Assembly (NCBI RefSeq): GCF_000429345.1
Contig: NZ_AUBR01000018.1
Location: 1 to 54,903, forward strand
Length of the DNA: 54,903 bases
Reading direction: 5' to 3'
Source of the DNA: Desulfovirgula thermocuniculi DSM 16036
GTDB lineage: Bacteria; Bacillota; Desulfotomaculia; Desulfotomaculales; Desulfovirgulaceae
Every line of letters begins with the position of its first letter. Within the stretch, counting starts at the first letter, position 1. Position numbers and translations under genes: made by a program. Under the pieces are notes generated by a model. It worked only from the letters and a program-made list of their open reading frames with translations. It did no database searches and was not told the origin of the DNA. Shown here piece by piece: positions 18,640-27,422 of this stretch.

Positions 18640-18696
18640 CGCCGCCACCGGTGCCGCCGCCGGGCTGCCGTGGTCTTCCAGGGTGGTGTGTGGTCC

Positions 18697-19848
18697 ATGG
18701 CCAAGCGAGATTACTATGAGGTGCTGGGGGTGTCGCGGGACGCTACCCAGGAAGAAATAAAGAAGGCTTACCGCAGGCTGGCCCGCCAGTACCATCCCGA
18801 TGCCAACCCCAACGATCCGGACGCCGAGGCCAAGTTTAAGGAAATTAACGAGGCCTACGAGGTTTTGAGCGACCCGGAGAAGAGGGCCCAGTACGACCGC
18901 TTCGGTCATGCCGCCTTTGGCGGCGGGCAGGGCTTTGGCGCCGGCGGCGGGGGATTTGGAGGTTTCGGGGGCTTTGAAGGTTTCGGTACCGATTTTGGCG
19001 GGCTGGGCGACCTCTTTGACATGTTCTTTGGCGGTGCCACCCGCGCCCGGCGGGGGCCGGAAAAGGGCGAGGACATCCGGGTGGACGTGGAGGTGTCCTT
19101 TACCGAGGCCGCCTTCGGGGTGGAAAAGGACATCCGCGTGCCTCGGCTGGAAGCCTGCCCCACCTGCGGCGGTACCGGGGCTTCGCCCGGGACGCGCCCG
19201 ATCAGCTGCCCCGTTTGCGAGGGTACCGGGCAGGTCCGCTATACCCACACCACTCCTTTTGGCCGCCTCATCCAGACGCGCACCTGCGAACGCTGCCGCG
19301 GCGCGGGGCGCATCATCGAAAAGCCTTGCGCCAACTGCCACGGCAGCGGCATGGTGCGGCGCGTGCGCACCATCCATGTGAAAATCCCGGCCGGCGTGGA
19401 CGACGGCACGAGGCTGCGCATTGCCGGGGAAGGAGAGGCGGGCCTGCGGGGAGGCCCGCCGGGCGACCTTTACGTTTACGTGCGCGTGCGTCCCCATAAA
19501 ATCTTCCAGCGCGAGGGCAACGACGTCATCATGGAACTGCCCATTTCCTTTGTGCAGGCGGCCCTGGGGGATGTGGTGGAGGTGCCTACCCTGGACGGCA
19601 AGGCCGTGCTGCGCATACCCGAAGGCACCCAGCACGGTACGGTGTTCCGCCTGCGAGGGAAGGGCATACCGGACCTGCACGGCTACGGGCGGGGCGACCA
19701 GCTGGTCAGGGTAAAGATCGTCGTGCCCACCAAGCTTACCGAAGAGCAAAAGAAATTATTGCGGCAGTTTGCCCGCTTAAGCGGTGAAAACCCGGCTGGG
19801 GTGGAAAAGGGGTTTTTTGAAAAGGTAAAGGATGCCTTTATGGGATAG
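18697..19848 (+). CDS. dnaJ: Chaperone protein DnaJ (Hsp40)
   Basis: 383 residues, full-length type I DnaJ: J domain with HPD at 33-35, Gly/Phe-rich linker (about 75-110), four zinc motifs [24 protein letters not shown] and CANCHGSG, then the C-terminal peptide-binding domains. It stimulates DnaK ATPase and delivers clients. The ATG at 18697 follows AGGGTGG. A 57-base GC-rich gap separates it from dnaK. Confidence 0.98.
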   Translation: MAKRDYYEVLGVSRDATQEEIKKAYRRLARQYHPDANPNDPDAEAKFKEINEAYEVLSDPEKRAQYDRFGHAAFGGGQGFGAGGGGFGGFGGFEGFGTDFGGLGDLFDMFFGGATRARRGPEKGEDIRVDVEVSFTEAAFGVEKDIRVPRLEACPTCGGTGASPGTRPISCPVCEGTGQVRYTHTTPFGRLIQTRTCERCRGAGRIIEKPCANCHGSGMVRRVRTIHVKIPAGVDDGTRLRIAGEGEAGLRGGPPGDLYVYVRVRPHKIFQREGNDVIMELPISFVQAALGDVVEVPTLDGKAVLRIPEGTQHGTVFRLRGKGIPDLHGYGRGDQLVRVKIVVPTKLTEEQKKLLRQFARLSGENPAGVEKGFFEKVKDAFMG

Positions 19849-19874
19849 AGGATTAAAGGGGGCTGGCGTTTGCC

Positions 19875-20792
19875 TTGCGCTGGCTAGAAGTAGCCGTTGC
19901 CGTACCCCGGGAGCACCTGGAGGAAGTCGGCACTCTCTTTGCCGAGCTGGGCACCGGCGGGGTAACCATTGAAGACCCCGCCTTATTTTCTAAGTACCTG
20001 GACGGGCCGGGGGACTGCGTGGCCCTGGACCCGCGCGCCGTGCCTGCCGCGCCGCGGGTCAAAGGGTATTTTCCCGCCGGCGAGGGGGTAGGGGCGCGCC
20101 TGGCCGAGCTAAAGCGCCGGCTGGACTCTTTTCTTGGCGGCGCGCCCTACCAGTTACTGGTGCGCGAGGTGGAGGAAGAGGACTGGGCTGGCGCCTGGAA
20201 AGCCTACTACCGCCCGCTGGCCGTGGGCAAAAGGCTGGTGGTCAAGCCCTCCTGGGAGAAGTACCGCCCCCTGCCCGGCCAGGTGGTTGTCGAGCTGGAC
20301 CCGGGGATGGCCTTTGGCTGCGGCACCCACCCCACCACCCGCCTTTCCCTGGCCGTGCTGGAGGGCCTGCTCCGCGGCGGGGAGACGGTGGTGGATGTGG
20401 GCACCGGTTCGGGTATCCTGGCCATAGCCGCCGCCCTATTGGGGGCGCGCCGTGTGCTGGCGGTAGACAACGACCCGGTGGCGGTGGCCGTGGCCAGGGA
20501 AAATGTGGAAAGAAACCGCGTGCAGGATGTGGTGGAGGTGCGCGAGGGCGATCTCCTGGCCGGCATAGCAGGTCCGCTGGATGTGGTGGTGGCCAACATA
20601 ACCGCCGGGGCCGTTGTACGCCTGGCCCCGGCAGCAGCAGGGGTGCTCCGCCCGGGAGGCTTTTTCCTGGCCTCGGGAATAATCAGGGAAAGGGAAGAAG
20701 AAGTGCGCCGCGCCCTAGAAGGCCTTCCCTTATCGCTTGCCGGCAGCCGCCTGCTTAATTCCTGGGTCACCCTCATTGCCCGAAGGGAGTAG
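19875..20792 (+). CDS. prmA: Ribosomal protein L11 methyltransferase
   Basis: 305 residues. N-terminal substrate-recognition domain (WLEVAVAVPREHLEEV) and a SAM-binding domain with the PrmA signatures LDPGMAFGCGTHPTTRL, VVDVGTGSGILAIAAALLG and VVANITAGAVV (NxT motif). It methylates L11 in the ribosome. TTG start. The order dnaJ-prmA-rsmE-mtaB is the usual Firmicute arrangement; spacing of 10 to 26 bases suggests cotranscription with the heat-shock operon. Confidence 0.95.
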   Translation: MRWLEVAVAVPREHLEEVGTLFAELGTGGVTIEDPALFSKYLDGPGDCVALDPRAVPAAPRVKGYFPAGEGVGARLAELKRRLDSFLGGAPYQLLVREVEEEDWAGAWKAYYRPLAVGKRLVVKPSWEKYRPLPGQVVVELDPGMAFGCGTHPTTRLSLAVLEGLLRGGETVVDVGTGSGILAIAAALLGARRVLAVDNDPVAVAVARENVERNRVQDVVEVREGDLLAGIAGPLDVVVANITAGAVVRLAPAAAGVLRPGGFFLASGIIREREEEVRRALEGLPLSLAGSRLLNSWVTLIARRE

Positions 20793-20802
20793 GGTTCTTT
20801 TT

Positions 20803-21549
20803 ATGGGGCGCCACTTTTTTGTTCCCCCCCGGCAAATTTGCGGCAACAGGGTGTACATTTCGGGTTCAGATGCGGCCCACATCTACCGGGTGCTGCGCCT
20901 GCGCCCCGGGGATGTGGTTAACGTCCTGGACGGTTCGGGTACGGCCTACCGGGTGGAGCTAACCTCCACGGCGGCAGACCGCGTGGAGGGGCTGGTGCGG
21001 GAAAGCTTTCCGGCCGCCGGTGAGCCTCCGGTGCGGGTAACCCTGGCGCAGGGGCTTTCGAAGGGGGAAAAAATGGACATAATTATTCAAAAGAGCGTGG
21101 AGCTGGGTGCCTCGGCCATTATCCCCGTAAGCTGCTCCCGCTCTGTAGTCAGGCTCACGCGGGAAAAGGCCCGCGAGCGGCAGGAAAGGTGGCAGCGTAT
21201 AGCCCGGGAGGCGGCCAAGCAGTGCCTGCGGGCCGTTGTGCCCCTGGTGGGGGAAGTGGTGACCCTGGAAGAGGTGCTGGGCACCCTCCCGCCCCGGGTT
21301 TTGGCCCTCATGCCCTGGGAGGGAGAAAAGAGCCTCTCCCTAAAGGAGGCTTTGCGCAAGGCGGGGAAAAAGGAAGAGGTTTTCCTTTTTATCGGCCCCG
21401 AGGGCGGGTTTGCCCCCGCAGAAGTGGAGCTGGCCAGGCAACAAGGGGTGATCACGGTTACCCTGGGCCCGCGCATCCTGCGCACCGAAACGGCGGCGCT
21501 GGCCGCGCTGGCCGTGGTTTTATATGAGTTGGGGGATCTGGGGCGGTGA
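20803..21549 (+). CDS. rsmE: 16S rRNA (uracil1498-N3)-methyltransferase RsmE
   Basis: 248 residues: a PUA-like N-terminal domain (HIYRVLRLRPGDVVNVLDG) and a SPOUT methyltransferase domain with KGEKMDIIIQKSVELG, FIGPEGGFAPAEVELA and LGPRILRTETAALAAL, the SAM-binding knot of RsmE. The ATG at 20803 follows GGGAGTAGGG; longer in-frame extensions overlap prmA. Confidence 0.95.
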   Translation: MGRHFFVPPRQICGNRVYISGSDAAHIYRVLRLRPGDVVNVLDGSGTAYRVELTSTAADRVEGLVRESFPAAGEPPVRVTLAQGLSKGEKMDIIIQKSVELGASAIIPVSCSRSVVRLTREKARERQERWQRIAREAAKQCLRAVVPLVGEVVTLEEVLGTLPPRVLALMPWEGEKSLSLKEALRKAGKKEEVFLFIGPEGGFAPAEVELARQQGVITVTLGPRILRTETAALAALAVVLYELGDLGR

Positions 21550-21555
21550 ATTGAC

Positions 21556-22890
21556 GTGCCCGCAAAGGTAGCCCTGGCCACTCTCGGCTGTAAGGTGAAC
21601 CAGTACGAGTCCAGCGCCCTGGCCACCATGTTTAAGGAAAGAGGCTACCAGGTGGTGGATTTCGACGAGGTGGCGGACATTTATATCATTAACACCTGCA
21701 CCGTAACCCACCTGGGCGATAAAAAATCCCGGCAGCTCATCAGGAGGGCTGCCCGCCGGAACCCCCGCGCCTTGATTGTGGTCACCGGCTGCTACGCCCA
21801 GGTTTCCCCGCAGGAAGTGAGCTCCATTCCCGGCGTGGACCTCGTGGTGGGCACGGCAGATAAGCACCGCCTGGTAGAGCTGGTGGAAGCATGCCTTAGG
21901 GAGAAGCGGAAAGAGCCCCTGGTGGCCGTAAGCGATTTTTCCGGGGAGCCGGCCTTCCAGGAGCTGCCCGTGCCCGCCCTCCCTTCCCGGGTGCGTGCCT
22001 TTTTAAAGATCCAGGAGGGGTGCAACAATTACTGCGCCTACTGCATCATACCCTACGCCCGGGGCCCCCTGCGCAGCCGGGATGCGGAAAAGGTGCTGGC
22101 CGAGGCCCAAAAGCTGGTGGCGGAAGGCTACCGGGAAATCGTGCTCACGGGCATACATACGGGTGCTTACGGCCAGGACCGCCCCGGGGGGCCGGACCTG
22201 GCGGAACTGGTGGAGCGCGTATCGCGCATACCCGGCCTTTTGCGCCTCCGCCTGAGTTCGGTAGAGCCGCTGGACGTTAGCGAGAAGCTGCTGGCGGTAA
22301 TGTCCTCCAGGCCGAACGTCTGCCGGCACCTGCACATTCCCCTGCAAAGCGGCGATGATGAAATACTCGCCCGCATGCGCCGCCGCTACGACACAGCCTG
22401 GTTCCGCCGGCTGGTGGCAAGGGTGCGGGAAACCCTTCCCGGGGTGGCTATAACCACCGACGTCATGGTGGGCTTTCCCGGGGAGACGGAAGAGCATTTC
22501 CGGCATACCTATAACTTTGTGCGGGAGATGAGGTTTTCCCGGCTGCACGTTTTTAAGTTCTCGCCGCGCCCGGGGACGCCGGCGGCGGCCTTTCCCGCGC
22601 AGGTCGGCGCCGCGGTAAAGGAGGAACGCAGCAGGCGGATGATCGCGCTGGGGGAAGAGCTGGCCCGCGCCTTTGCCGCCGGCCACCTGGGGATGGCCCT
22701 GACCGTGCTGGTGGAGGAAAAGGTGGCTAAAGGAAGCAACGGGGACCTTTATACCGGGCTCACGGATAACTACCTGCGGGTGACCTTCCCCGCCGACGGG
22801 GAGGACCTGGTGGGGCACCTGGTGGTGGTGAAAATAAAAGAAGTGGCAGGCGCGGAGTTAAAAGGGATCATGGAGGAGGACTTAGGGTAA
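21556..22890 (+). CDS. mtaB: tRNA t6A37 methylthiotransferase MtaB
   Basis: 444 residues. N-terminal MTTase domain with three cluster Cys (LGCKVNQYES, INTCTV, TGCYAQ), radical SAM domain with CNNYCAYCIIPYARGP, and a C-terminal TRAM domain. It converts t6A to ms2t6A at position 37 of ANN-decoding tRNAs. The LGCKVNQYES start distinguishes the MtaB/YqeV group from MiaB and RimO. GTG start seven bases after rsmE. Confidence 0.93.
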   Translation: MPAKVALATLGCKVNQYESSALATMFKERGYQVVDFDEVADIYIINTCTVTHLGDKKSRQLIRRAARRNPRALIVVTGCYAQVSPQEVSSIPGVDLVVGTADKHRLVELVEACLREKRKEPLVAVSDFSGEPAFQELPVPALPSRVRAFLKIQEGCNNYCAYCIIPYARGPLRSRDAEKVLAEAQKLVAEGYREIVLTGIHTGAYGQDRPGGPDLAELVERVSRIPGLLRLRLSSVEPLDVSEKLLAVMSSRPNVCRHLHIPLQSGDDEILARMRRRYDTAWFRRLVARVRETLPGVAITTDVMVGFPGETEEHFRHTYNFVREMRFSRLHVFKFSPRPGTPAAAFPAQVGAAVKEERSRRMIALGEELARAFAAGHLGMALTVLVEEKVAKGSNGDLYTGLTDNYLRVTFPADGEDLVGHLVVVKIKEVAGAELKGIMEEDLG

Positions 22891-22942
22891 CCTTTGTGGA
22901 ATAGTAATCTTATTGTCGTGCCGGGGAAGGAGGTGTGGAGCG

Positions 22943-23284
22943 GTGCAGGACTGCATCTTTTGCAAGATCGTCCGCCGGGAAATCCCCGCCGAAATAGTGT
23001 ACGAGGACGAGGGAGTGATGGTCTTTAAAGACATCAACCCGGTGGCCCCGGTTCACCTCCTCGTCATTCCCAAAAAGCACATCCCCACCTTCTTTGACCT
23101 GCAAGAGGAAGACGTTTCCGTTTTGGGCCGCGTGCAGCTGGCGGCGGCACGCGTGGCGGCAAAAATGAACCTGGAAAAAGGTTTCCGGCTGGTCAGCAAC
23201 TGCCGTGAGGATGCCGGCCAGCTGGTATTCCACCTTCATTACCACCTGTTGGGCGGGAGGCCCTTTGGTTGGCCTCCGGGCTAG
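22943..23284 (+). CDS. HIT family histidine triad protein
   Basis: 113 residues. DCIFCKIVRREIPAE with two Cys and the HIT motif HLHYHLLGG near the C-terminus. These are purine nucleoside phosphoramidases (HinT type). The GTG at 22943 has AAGGAGGTG at suitable distance. It lies between mtaB and rpsU, a common Firmicute order. Confidence 0.93.
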   Translation: MQDCIFCKIVRREIPAEIVYEDEGVMVFKDINPVAPVHLLVIPKKHIPTFFDLQEEDVSVLGRVQLAAARVAAKMNLEKGFRLVSNCREDAGQLVFHLHYHLLGGRPFGWPPG

Positions 23285-23332
23285 GCTTTTATTTTCCGGC
23301 TTTTTCCGGCTGGCGGAGGGAGGGAAAAAGGT

Positions 23333-23509
23333 ATGGCCGAGGTGCGCGTTGGCAAGGATGAGTCCATTGACAGTGCCCTCCGTCGCTTCAGGCAATCCTG
23401 CCAGAAAGCAGGTATCCTGGCTGAAGTGAGACGGCGCGAGTGCTACGAAAAGCCCAGCGTGCGGCGCAAGAAGAAGTCGCAGGCGGCCAGAAGGCGAAAG
23501 TATCGCTAA
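23333..23509 (+). CDS. rpsU: 30S ribosomal protein S21
   Basis: 58 residues: [19 protein letters not shown], then a strongly basic tail ending RRRKYR, the full S21 pattern. It binds the 3' end region of 16S rRNA and helps initiation. ATG start with GGAGGGAGGG upstream. Confidence 0.95.
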   Translation: MAEVRVGKDESIDSALRRFRQSCQKAGILAEVRRRECYEKPSVRRKKKSQAARRRKYR

Positions 23510-23553
23510 AGTGCAAAAACTGCGCGTGGTGCGCCGGGGGCAACGCAGGCTAG

Positions 23554-23586
23554 GCCTGGCTACCGCAAAAAAGGCGGGAGCCAGGC
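23554..23586 (+). terminator. Hairpin after rpsU, probable terminator
   Basis: GCCTGGCT / AGCCAGGC outer 8-bp stem with an inner CCGC / GCGG stem around an A-run, about 45 bases after rpsU. The downstream tract TTATGCTTTGCTTT is T-rich but broken. Confidence 0.5.
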
Positions 23587-23622
23587 TTATGCTTTGCTTT
23601 GGGGGGGGAAAAGGCCTCAGTG

Positions 23623-23651
23623 TTGACACTCGTCTGAATGTTATTTAAAAT
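23623..23651 (+). promoter_or_regulatory. Promoter of the DUF3870-TRAP region
   Basis: Perfect TTGACA (23623-23628), 17-base spacer and TAAAAT (23646-23651). No equally good promoter was seen between here and dctP, so the TRAP genes may depend on it through the leader at 24107-24200. Confidence 0.75.
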
Positions 23652-23724
23652 ATTACCAGTGAGAAGTACGGTGGGTAAGTAAACGGCCTGGTTTCCGTGT
23701 AATACCTGGGGGAAGTGAGCGAAG

Positions 23725-24075
23725 CTGCGAAAGACTATTTTTCTGGCGGGGCATGCAAGTCTCCCGCAGGGCATGGCGGCCAAGGGTATTTACGACACGC
23801 TGGCCATTGTGGTGGAGGTCGACAGGAAATACGGGGTGATAGTGCAGGCTTCCTGTACGCTGGTCACCCCGCAGGCTCAAGAGTACATCAGGAGGATACT
23901 GATAGGCCACAGCCTCCTCGAGGGGGTAGAGGAGCCCATTAGGGAGATCAAGGAATATTATCACGGGGCGGCGCAGAACGCGCTCATTGCTGCCTTAAAG
24001 GACCTTTACCGGACCTACCTTAACGGTCCCGGGCAGGCAAGTGCCAGGCAGGCCGCCGCTAAGAAAAACGTTTAA
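23725..24075 (+). CDS. DUF3870 domain protein, probable CTG start
   Basis: 116 residues if started at CTG 23725, 100 if started at ATG 23773. The upstream part in frame reads RKTIFLAGHASLPQG, which resembles the conserved N-terminus of DUF3870 proteins as I recall it (KTIFLTGYARLPQG-like), so the ATG would cut off a conserved strand. Later motifs: LAIVVEVDRKYGVIVQASCTLVT and YYHGAAQNALIAALKDLYR. The function of DUF3870 is unknown. It precedes a switch-like leader and a TRAP transporter, suggesting a link to organic-acid uptake. GGGGGAAG lies nine bases before the CTG. Confidence 0.75.
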   Translation: MRKTIFLAGHASLPQGMAAKGIYDTLAIVVEVDRKYGVIVQASCTLVTPQAQEYIRRILIGHSLLEGVEEPIREIKEYYHGAAQNALIAALKDLYRTYLNGPGQASARQAAAKKNV

Positions 24076-24106
24076 ACGACAGATCGTTATTTTAGGACCG
24101 GTCAAC

Positions 24107-24200
24107 TGTGGTATCTACAATCACCCGCGCAAGCGGGTGGTACGAGTAGATATAGATAGCCAGTTGGCATAAGGGTGCTAACGGGCTATCTATTTTTATT
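24107..24200 (+). promoter_or_regulatory. Switch-like structured leader with terminator before dctP
   Basis: A stem TATCTAC (24112-24118) / GTAGATA (24146-24152) encloses the hairpin CACCCGC-gcaa-GCGGGTG (24122-24139). It is followed by a terminator: ATAGATAGCC (24152-24161) / GGCTATCTAT (24184-24193) then TTTTATTT, with an inner GTTGGCA / TGCTAAC helix. TAGATA occurs twice in a row, so the first arm can pair with either copy, which would form or destroy the terminator. I do not recognise a known riboswitch class. Confidence 0.55.
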
Positions 24201-24315
24201 TCTGTCGGCAAAAGGCAAAGCCTGTGAAAGGGGAGGTGAAAGAAAGTTTAAAAGTTTAGGGGAATACCCGGTAAGCGGAAATTTAAAAGCTTTTTAAGGG
24301 AGGGGCAAAAACGAC

Positions 24316-25338
24316 GTGAAAAAGGGAACGGGCGTTTTTCTGGTTCTGGCCCTGGCGCTGGCGGCGATTCTGGTAGCGGGCTGCGGGGGAGCAAAAGGTA
24401 CTGCGGACTCCAAGCAGGCCCCTGAAAAAATTATCGCCAAATTCAGCCACGTGGCGGCTCCCAGCACGCCCAAGGGCCTGGCGGCCCAGAAGTTTGCCGA
24501 GCTGGTTAAGGAGCGCACGAACGGGCGGGTGGAGATCCAGGTATTTCCCTCCTCGCAGCTTTACGGCGACAAGGACGAATTCGAGGCCCTTCAGGCAAAC
24601 AACGTGCAGTTCATTGCGCCGTCAGCCGGCAAGTTAATTAGCTTTGACCAGCGTTTCCAAATAGGGGACATGCCTTTCCTCTTTAAGGACAATCAGGGGG
24701 CGTCCAGGTTCTGGGATAGCGAGGCAGGGAAGAAGTTAATGAAGAGCCTGGAAAGCCAGGGTATGGTCGGCCTTACCTCATGGCCTAACGGCATGAGGCA
24801 GTTTATGAACAGCAAGAAAGAGCTGAGGAAGCCCGAGGACTTTAAAGGCCTGAAGTTCCGCGTTCCGGCCGGCGGCGTGCTGGTCGACATTTTCCAGGCG
24901 CTGGGTGCCGGGGCGGTCACGCTGCCCTTCAGCGAGGTTTATCCTGCGCTGCAGCAGAAGGTTGTAGACGGCACCATTGCCACCTTTGACAATATCGAAA
25001 ACGAAAAGTATGCCGAGGTGCTCAATTACCTGACCGTGGCCAATGTGAACAACCTTTCCTACATTGTCATTGCCAACAAGAAGTTCTGGGAGGGGCTGCC
25101 GTCGGACCTGCGCGGCACCATCGAGCAGTGCTTAAAGGAAGCCACCGAGTACGAGCGGCAGCTGGCCGACAAGCTGGACCAAGAGAGCCTGGCCAAGCTG
25201 AAGCAGAAAATCAAGGTCTACGAACTGAACCCCGAGGAGCGCCAGGCCTTTGTGCAGGCCATGCAGCCGGTGTGGGCCAAGTACGAGCCTGTTATCGGCA
25301 AAGACCTCTTTGAAGAGGCGCAAAAGCTGAACAAGTAA
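24316..25338 (+). CDS. dctP: TRAP transporter solute-binding lipoprotein (DctP family)
   Basis: 340 residues. A lipoprotein signal peptide ends in LVAGC (Cys23), so the protein is anchored outside the membrane. The mature part has DctP features: FPSSQLYGDKDEFEALQ, PEDFKGLKFRVP and the conserved Arg that binds the substrate carboxylate. It binds an organic acid and delivers it to DctQM. A tricarboxylate or dicarboxylate is inferred from the aconitase/IDH genes downstream. GTG start after GGGAGGGG. Confidence 0.92.
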   Translation: MKKGTGVFLVLALALAAILVAGCGGAKGTADSKQAPEKIIAKFSHVAAPSTPKGLAAQKFAELVKERTNGRVEIQVFPSSQLYGDKDEFEALQANNVQFIAPSAGKLISFDQRFQIGDMPFLFKDNQGASRFWDSEAGKKLMKSLESQGMVGLTSWPNGMRQFMNSKKELRKPEDFKGLKFRVPAGGVLVDIFQALGAGAVTLPFSEVYPALQQKVVDGTIATFDNIENEKYAEVLNYLTVANVNNLSYIVIANKKFWEGLPSDLRGTIEQCLKEATEYERQLADKLDQESLAKLKQKIKVYELNPEERQAFVQAMQPVWAKYEPVIGKDLFEEAQKLNK

Positions 25339-25351
25339 AGGTAAACGCGCG

Positions 25352-25396
25352 GGGGCCCCGGGTTTTGCCGGGCGCAAACGGGCACCCCGGGGCCCC
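25352..25396 (+). repeat. Intercistronic hairpin between dctP and dctQ
   Basis: Perfect 11-bp stem GGGGCCCCGGG / CCCGGGGCCCC. There is no T-run, so full termination is unlikely; such a hairpin usually protects the upstream mRNA and yields more binding protein than membrane subunits. Confidence 0.6.
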
Positions 25397-25427
25397 TCCC
25401 AAATTTCCCGCCTCTGGAGGTAAAGAA

Positions 25428-25985
25428 ATGAACCGGTTCAAGAAGATTTACTCCGCCGTTGAAGAAACCCTTGCCGGGACTTTCTTTTTCACCGGAGTGT
25501 GCCTGATATTTTACGGGGTAGTAAGCCGGTACGTATTTAAAAAGCCCCTCTTCTGGGTGGATGAAATTTCCACATACATCCTGGTCTGGGGGTGCATTCT
25601 GGGGTGGAGCATTGCCCAGAGGGATGGCCGGCACATAAGGGTCGGCCTGCTGTATGAATTCCTGCCCCCTAAAGTGCAGCGCTACGTCAGCATCTTTGCC
25701 AGCACGGCGAGCATTTTGTTCTGCCTGTTTTTAACTTACCTTGGCTACGTCCTGGAAACCAAGTACCTGCAGACCGGGCAGCGCTCTTTAAATACCCAGT
25801 TCCCCCTGTGGGCGGTGTACTTTTTTGTGCCCGTGGCGGCCCTCATGCTCTGCGTGCGTTATGTGGAAGAGCTCTATCACCTCTTGAAAGACGGCGGAAG
25901 AGCCTGGCTGGAGGCAAAGCTTGCAGAAAACGAGGCCAGGAAGAAAGGAGTAATAACGCCTCATGGAGACGGTTCTGCTCTTTAG
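25428..25985 (+). CDS. dctQ: TRAP transporter small permease (DctQ)
   Basis: 185 residues with about four membrane helices; VSRYVFKKPLFWVDEISTYILVWGCILG is the DctQ core region (residues about 33-60), followed by RDGRHIRV. It forms the membrane complex with DctM. ATG 25428 follows TGGAGG. It overlaps dctM by 23 bases, suggesting translational coupling. Confidence 0.9.
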   Translation: MNRFKKIYSAVEETLAGTFFFTGVCLIFYGVVSRYVFKKPLFWVDEISTYILVWGCILGWSIAQRDGRHIRVGLLYEFLPPKVQRYVSIFASTASILFCLFLTYLGYVLETKYLQTGQRSLNTQFPLWAVYFFVPVAALMLCVRYVEELYHLLKDGGRAWLEAKLAENEARKKGVITPHGDGSAL

Positions 25986-27240
25986 CCTTTTTGTAGTGCT
26001 GTTCCTCCTCCACGTGCCCATTGCCCTGAGCCTGGCCATTTCCAGCGTGGTCATCCTGGCCACGACCACCGATTTTAACCTCTACATGGTGGCCCAAAAA
26101 ATGTTTTCCGCCCTCGAGTCGCCCCCGTTAATGGCCATACCGGGCTTTGTCCTTGCCGGCACCATTATGTCCCACGGGGGGATCACCAAGTACCTCATTG
26201 CGGCCATCCGGGCCTGGGTCGGCCACCTGCGGGGAGGGCTTTCCATCGTCACCATCCTCTCCTGCATGATCTTTGCGGCCATCTCGGGTTCCAGTCCGGC
26301 CACGGCGGCGGCCATAGGCAGCATTCTCATCCCCGCCATGACCCAGGCGGGCTATGAGAAGCGCTACGCCATGGGGCTGGTGGCCGCTTCGGGAACCCTA
26401 GGCATTTTGATTCCCCCGAGCATTACTTTCGTGCTCATTGGCGTCACCGCCAACGAATCTATCGGTAAGCTGTTTATGGCCGGCGTCCTGCCGGGCATAC
26501 TTCTCGGCGGCGTGCTGCTGGTTACGGCCATTGTATACGCCCGCCTGAAAAATTACGGGGGTGAACCCCGCTCCGACTGGAAGACTCGCTGGGAGTGCAC
26601 TTACAAGGCCCTCCCCGGGCTTTTGCTGCCCGTAATTATTCTCGGGAGCATTTACGGCGGCATATGCACTCCCACGGAGGCGGCCATCGTTTCCGTCTTT
26701 TACGCCCTTTTGGTGACTGTCTTTGTCTACCGGGAGATGACCTGGGCCAAGTTCCGGACCATTTTGAGGGAAGCCATCGGCATCACCTCAATGATTTTCT
26801 TAATCATCCCCGCGGCCATGACCTTTGCCCTGTACTTAGCCAGCGAGCAGGTCCCCGCCAGGGTTGCCCAGTGGATTGCCGGCAGCGACTTAGGGGTGGG
26901 GCTGTTCTGGCTGGCCGTGCAGACTATGTTTTTCGTCCTGGGGACCTTTTTGGAGGCAGTTTCCATTGTCTTGATCACCCTGCCGGTTTTAATCCCCGTG
27001 ATCAAGCACCTGGGCATAGACATGATTCACTTTGCCGTGACCATGGTGGTAAGCATGGAGCTGGCCATGATCACTCCCCCGGTGGGGTTGAATTTGTTTG
27101 TCGTCTGCGGCATTGCCCGGGAGCGCCTGGAGGAGGCCGTCAGGGGGGTATTGCCCTTTATCGGGGTAATGATCCTTACGCTGATCATTTTAATCCTCTT
27201 CCCCAAGATATCCCTTTACCTGCCCTCGCTCATGCGCTAA
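25963..27240 (+). CDS. dctM: TRAP transporter large permease (DctM)
   Basis: 425 residues with about 12 membrane helices. Family motifs: MAIPGFVLAGTIMSHGG, ISGSSPATAAAIGSILIPAM, GTLGILIPPSITFVLIG and ITPPVGLNLFVV. It uses the sodium/proton gradient to import the acid bound by DctP. Its stop codon lies in the -10 box of a candidate promoter for the next operon. Confidence 0.95.
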   Translation: METVLLFSLFVVLFLLHVPIALSLAISSVVILATTTDFNLYMVAQKMFSALESPPLMAIPGFVLAGTIMSHGGITKYLIAAIRAWVGHLRGGLSIVTILSCMIFAAISGSSPATAAAIGSILIPAMTQAGYEKRYAMGLVAASGTLGILIPPSITFVLIGVTANESIGKLFMAGVLPGILLGGVLLVTAIVYARLKNYGGEPRSDWKTRWECTYKALPGLLLPVIILGSIYGGICTPTEAAIVSVFYALLVTVFVYREMTWAKFRTILREAIGITSMIFLIIPAAMTFALYLASEQVPARVAQWIAGSDLGVGLFWLAVQTMFFVLGTFLEAVSIVLITLPVLIPVIKHLGIDMIHFAVTMVVSMELAMITPPVGLNLFVVCGIARERLEEAVRGVLPFIGVMILTLIILILFPKISLYLPSLMR

Positions 27241-27243
27241 AAT
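27215..27243 (+). promoter_or_regulatory. Candidate promoter of the prpF-hdrB operon
   Basis: TTTACC (27215-27220), 17-base spacer, TAAAAT (27238-27243) overlapping the dctM stop. It would give a leader of about 210 bases before prpF, containing the alternative pairings noted at 27319-27422. Confidence 0.5.
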
Positions 27244-27318
27244 AGAATACGCGGCTTTTAGTAGCGGAAAAAGGCCGCCAAGAGGCTCCCTTTGCCTTTT
27301 AGGTCGGGAGCTTCGGAG

Positions 27319-27422
27319 CAACTGGGTTTATCCACCGCCATTTGGGCAGACCGGGTGGAGACAGGTGGGTAAGGCAACCAGTTGTAACGTCAGCGTTACA
27401 ACTGGTTGCCTTTGTTCTTTTT
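27319..27422 (+). terminator. 19-bp terminator with possible antiterminator arm before prpF
   Basis: AAGGCAACCAGTTGTAACG (27371-27389) pairs perfectly with 27394-27412 across a four-base loop, followed by TTTGTTCTTTTT. Upstream, CAACTGGGTT (27319-27328) can pair with AACCAGTTG (27376-27384) in the terminator's own 5' arm, enclosing a CCACC / GGTGG stem. It may be the plain terminator of dctPQM or an attenuator/riboswitch for prpF. Confidence 0.75.

Noticed and set aside
15017-19749. Long antisense open frames over the chaperonin and dnaK-dnaJ genes (up to about 600 codons)
   Set aside because: They are Pro/His/Gly/Arg-rich shadows produced by the GC-biased codons of well-identified sense genes; no SD or family motifs.
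24107-24161. Known riboswitch classes (purine, THF, ZTP, fluoride, guanidine, c-di-GMP) for the dctP leader
   Set aside because: None of the conserved cores I know could be lined up with the sequence.
24236-24259. Seven-codon leader peptide (GTG...TAG) before dctP
   Set aside because: The GTG is inside its own SD-like GGGGAGGTG, and the peptide has no informative composition.
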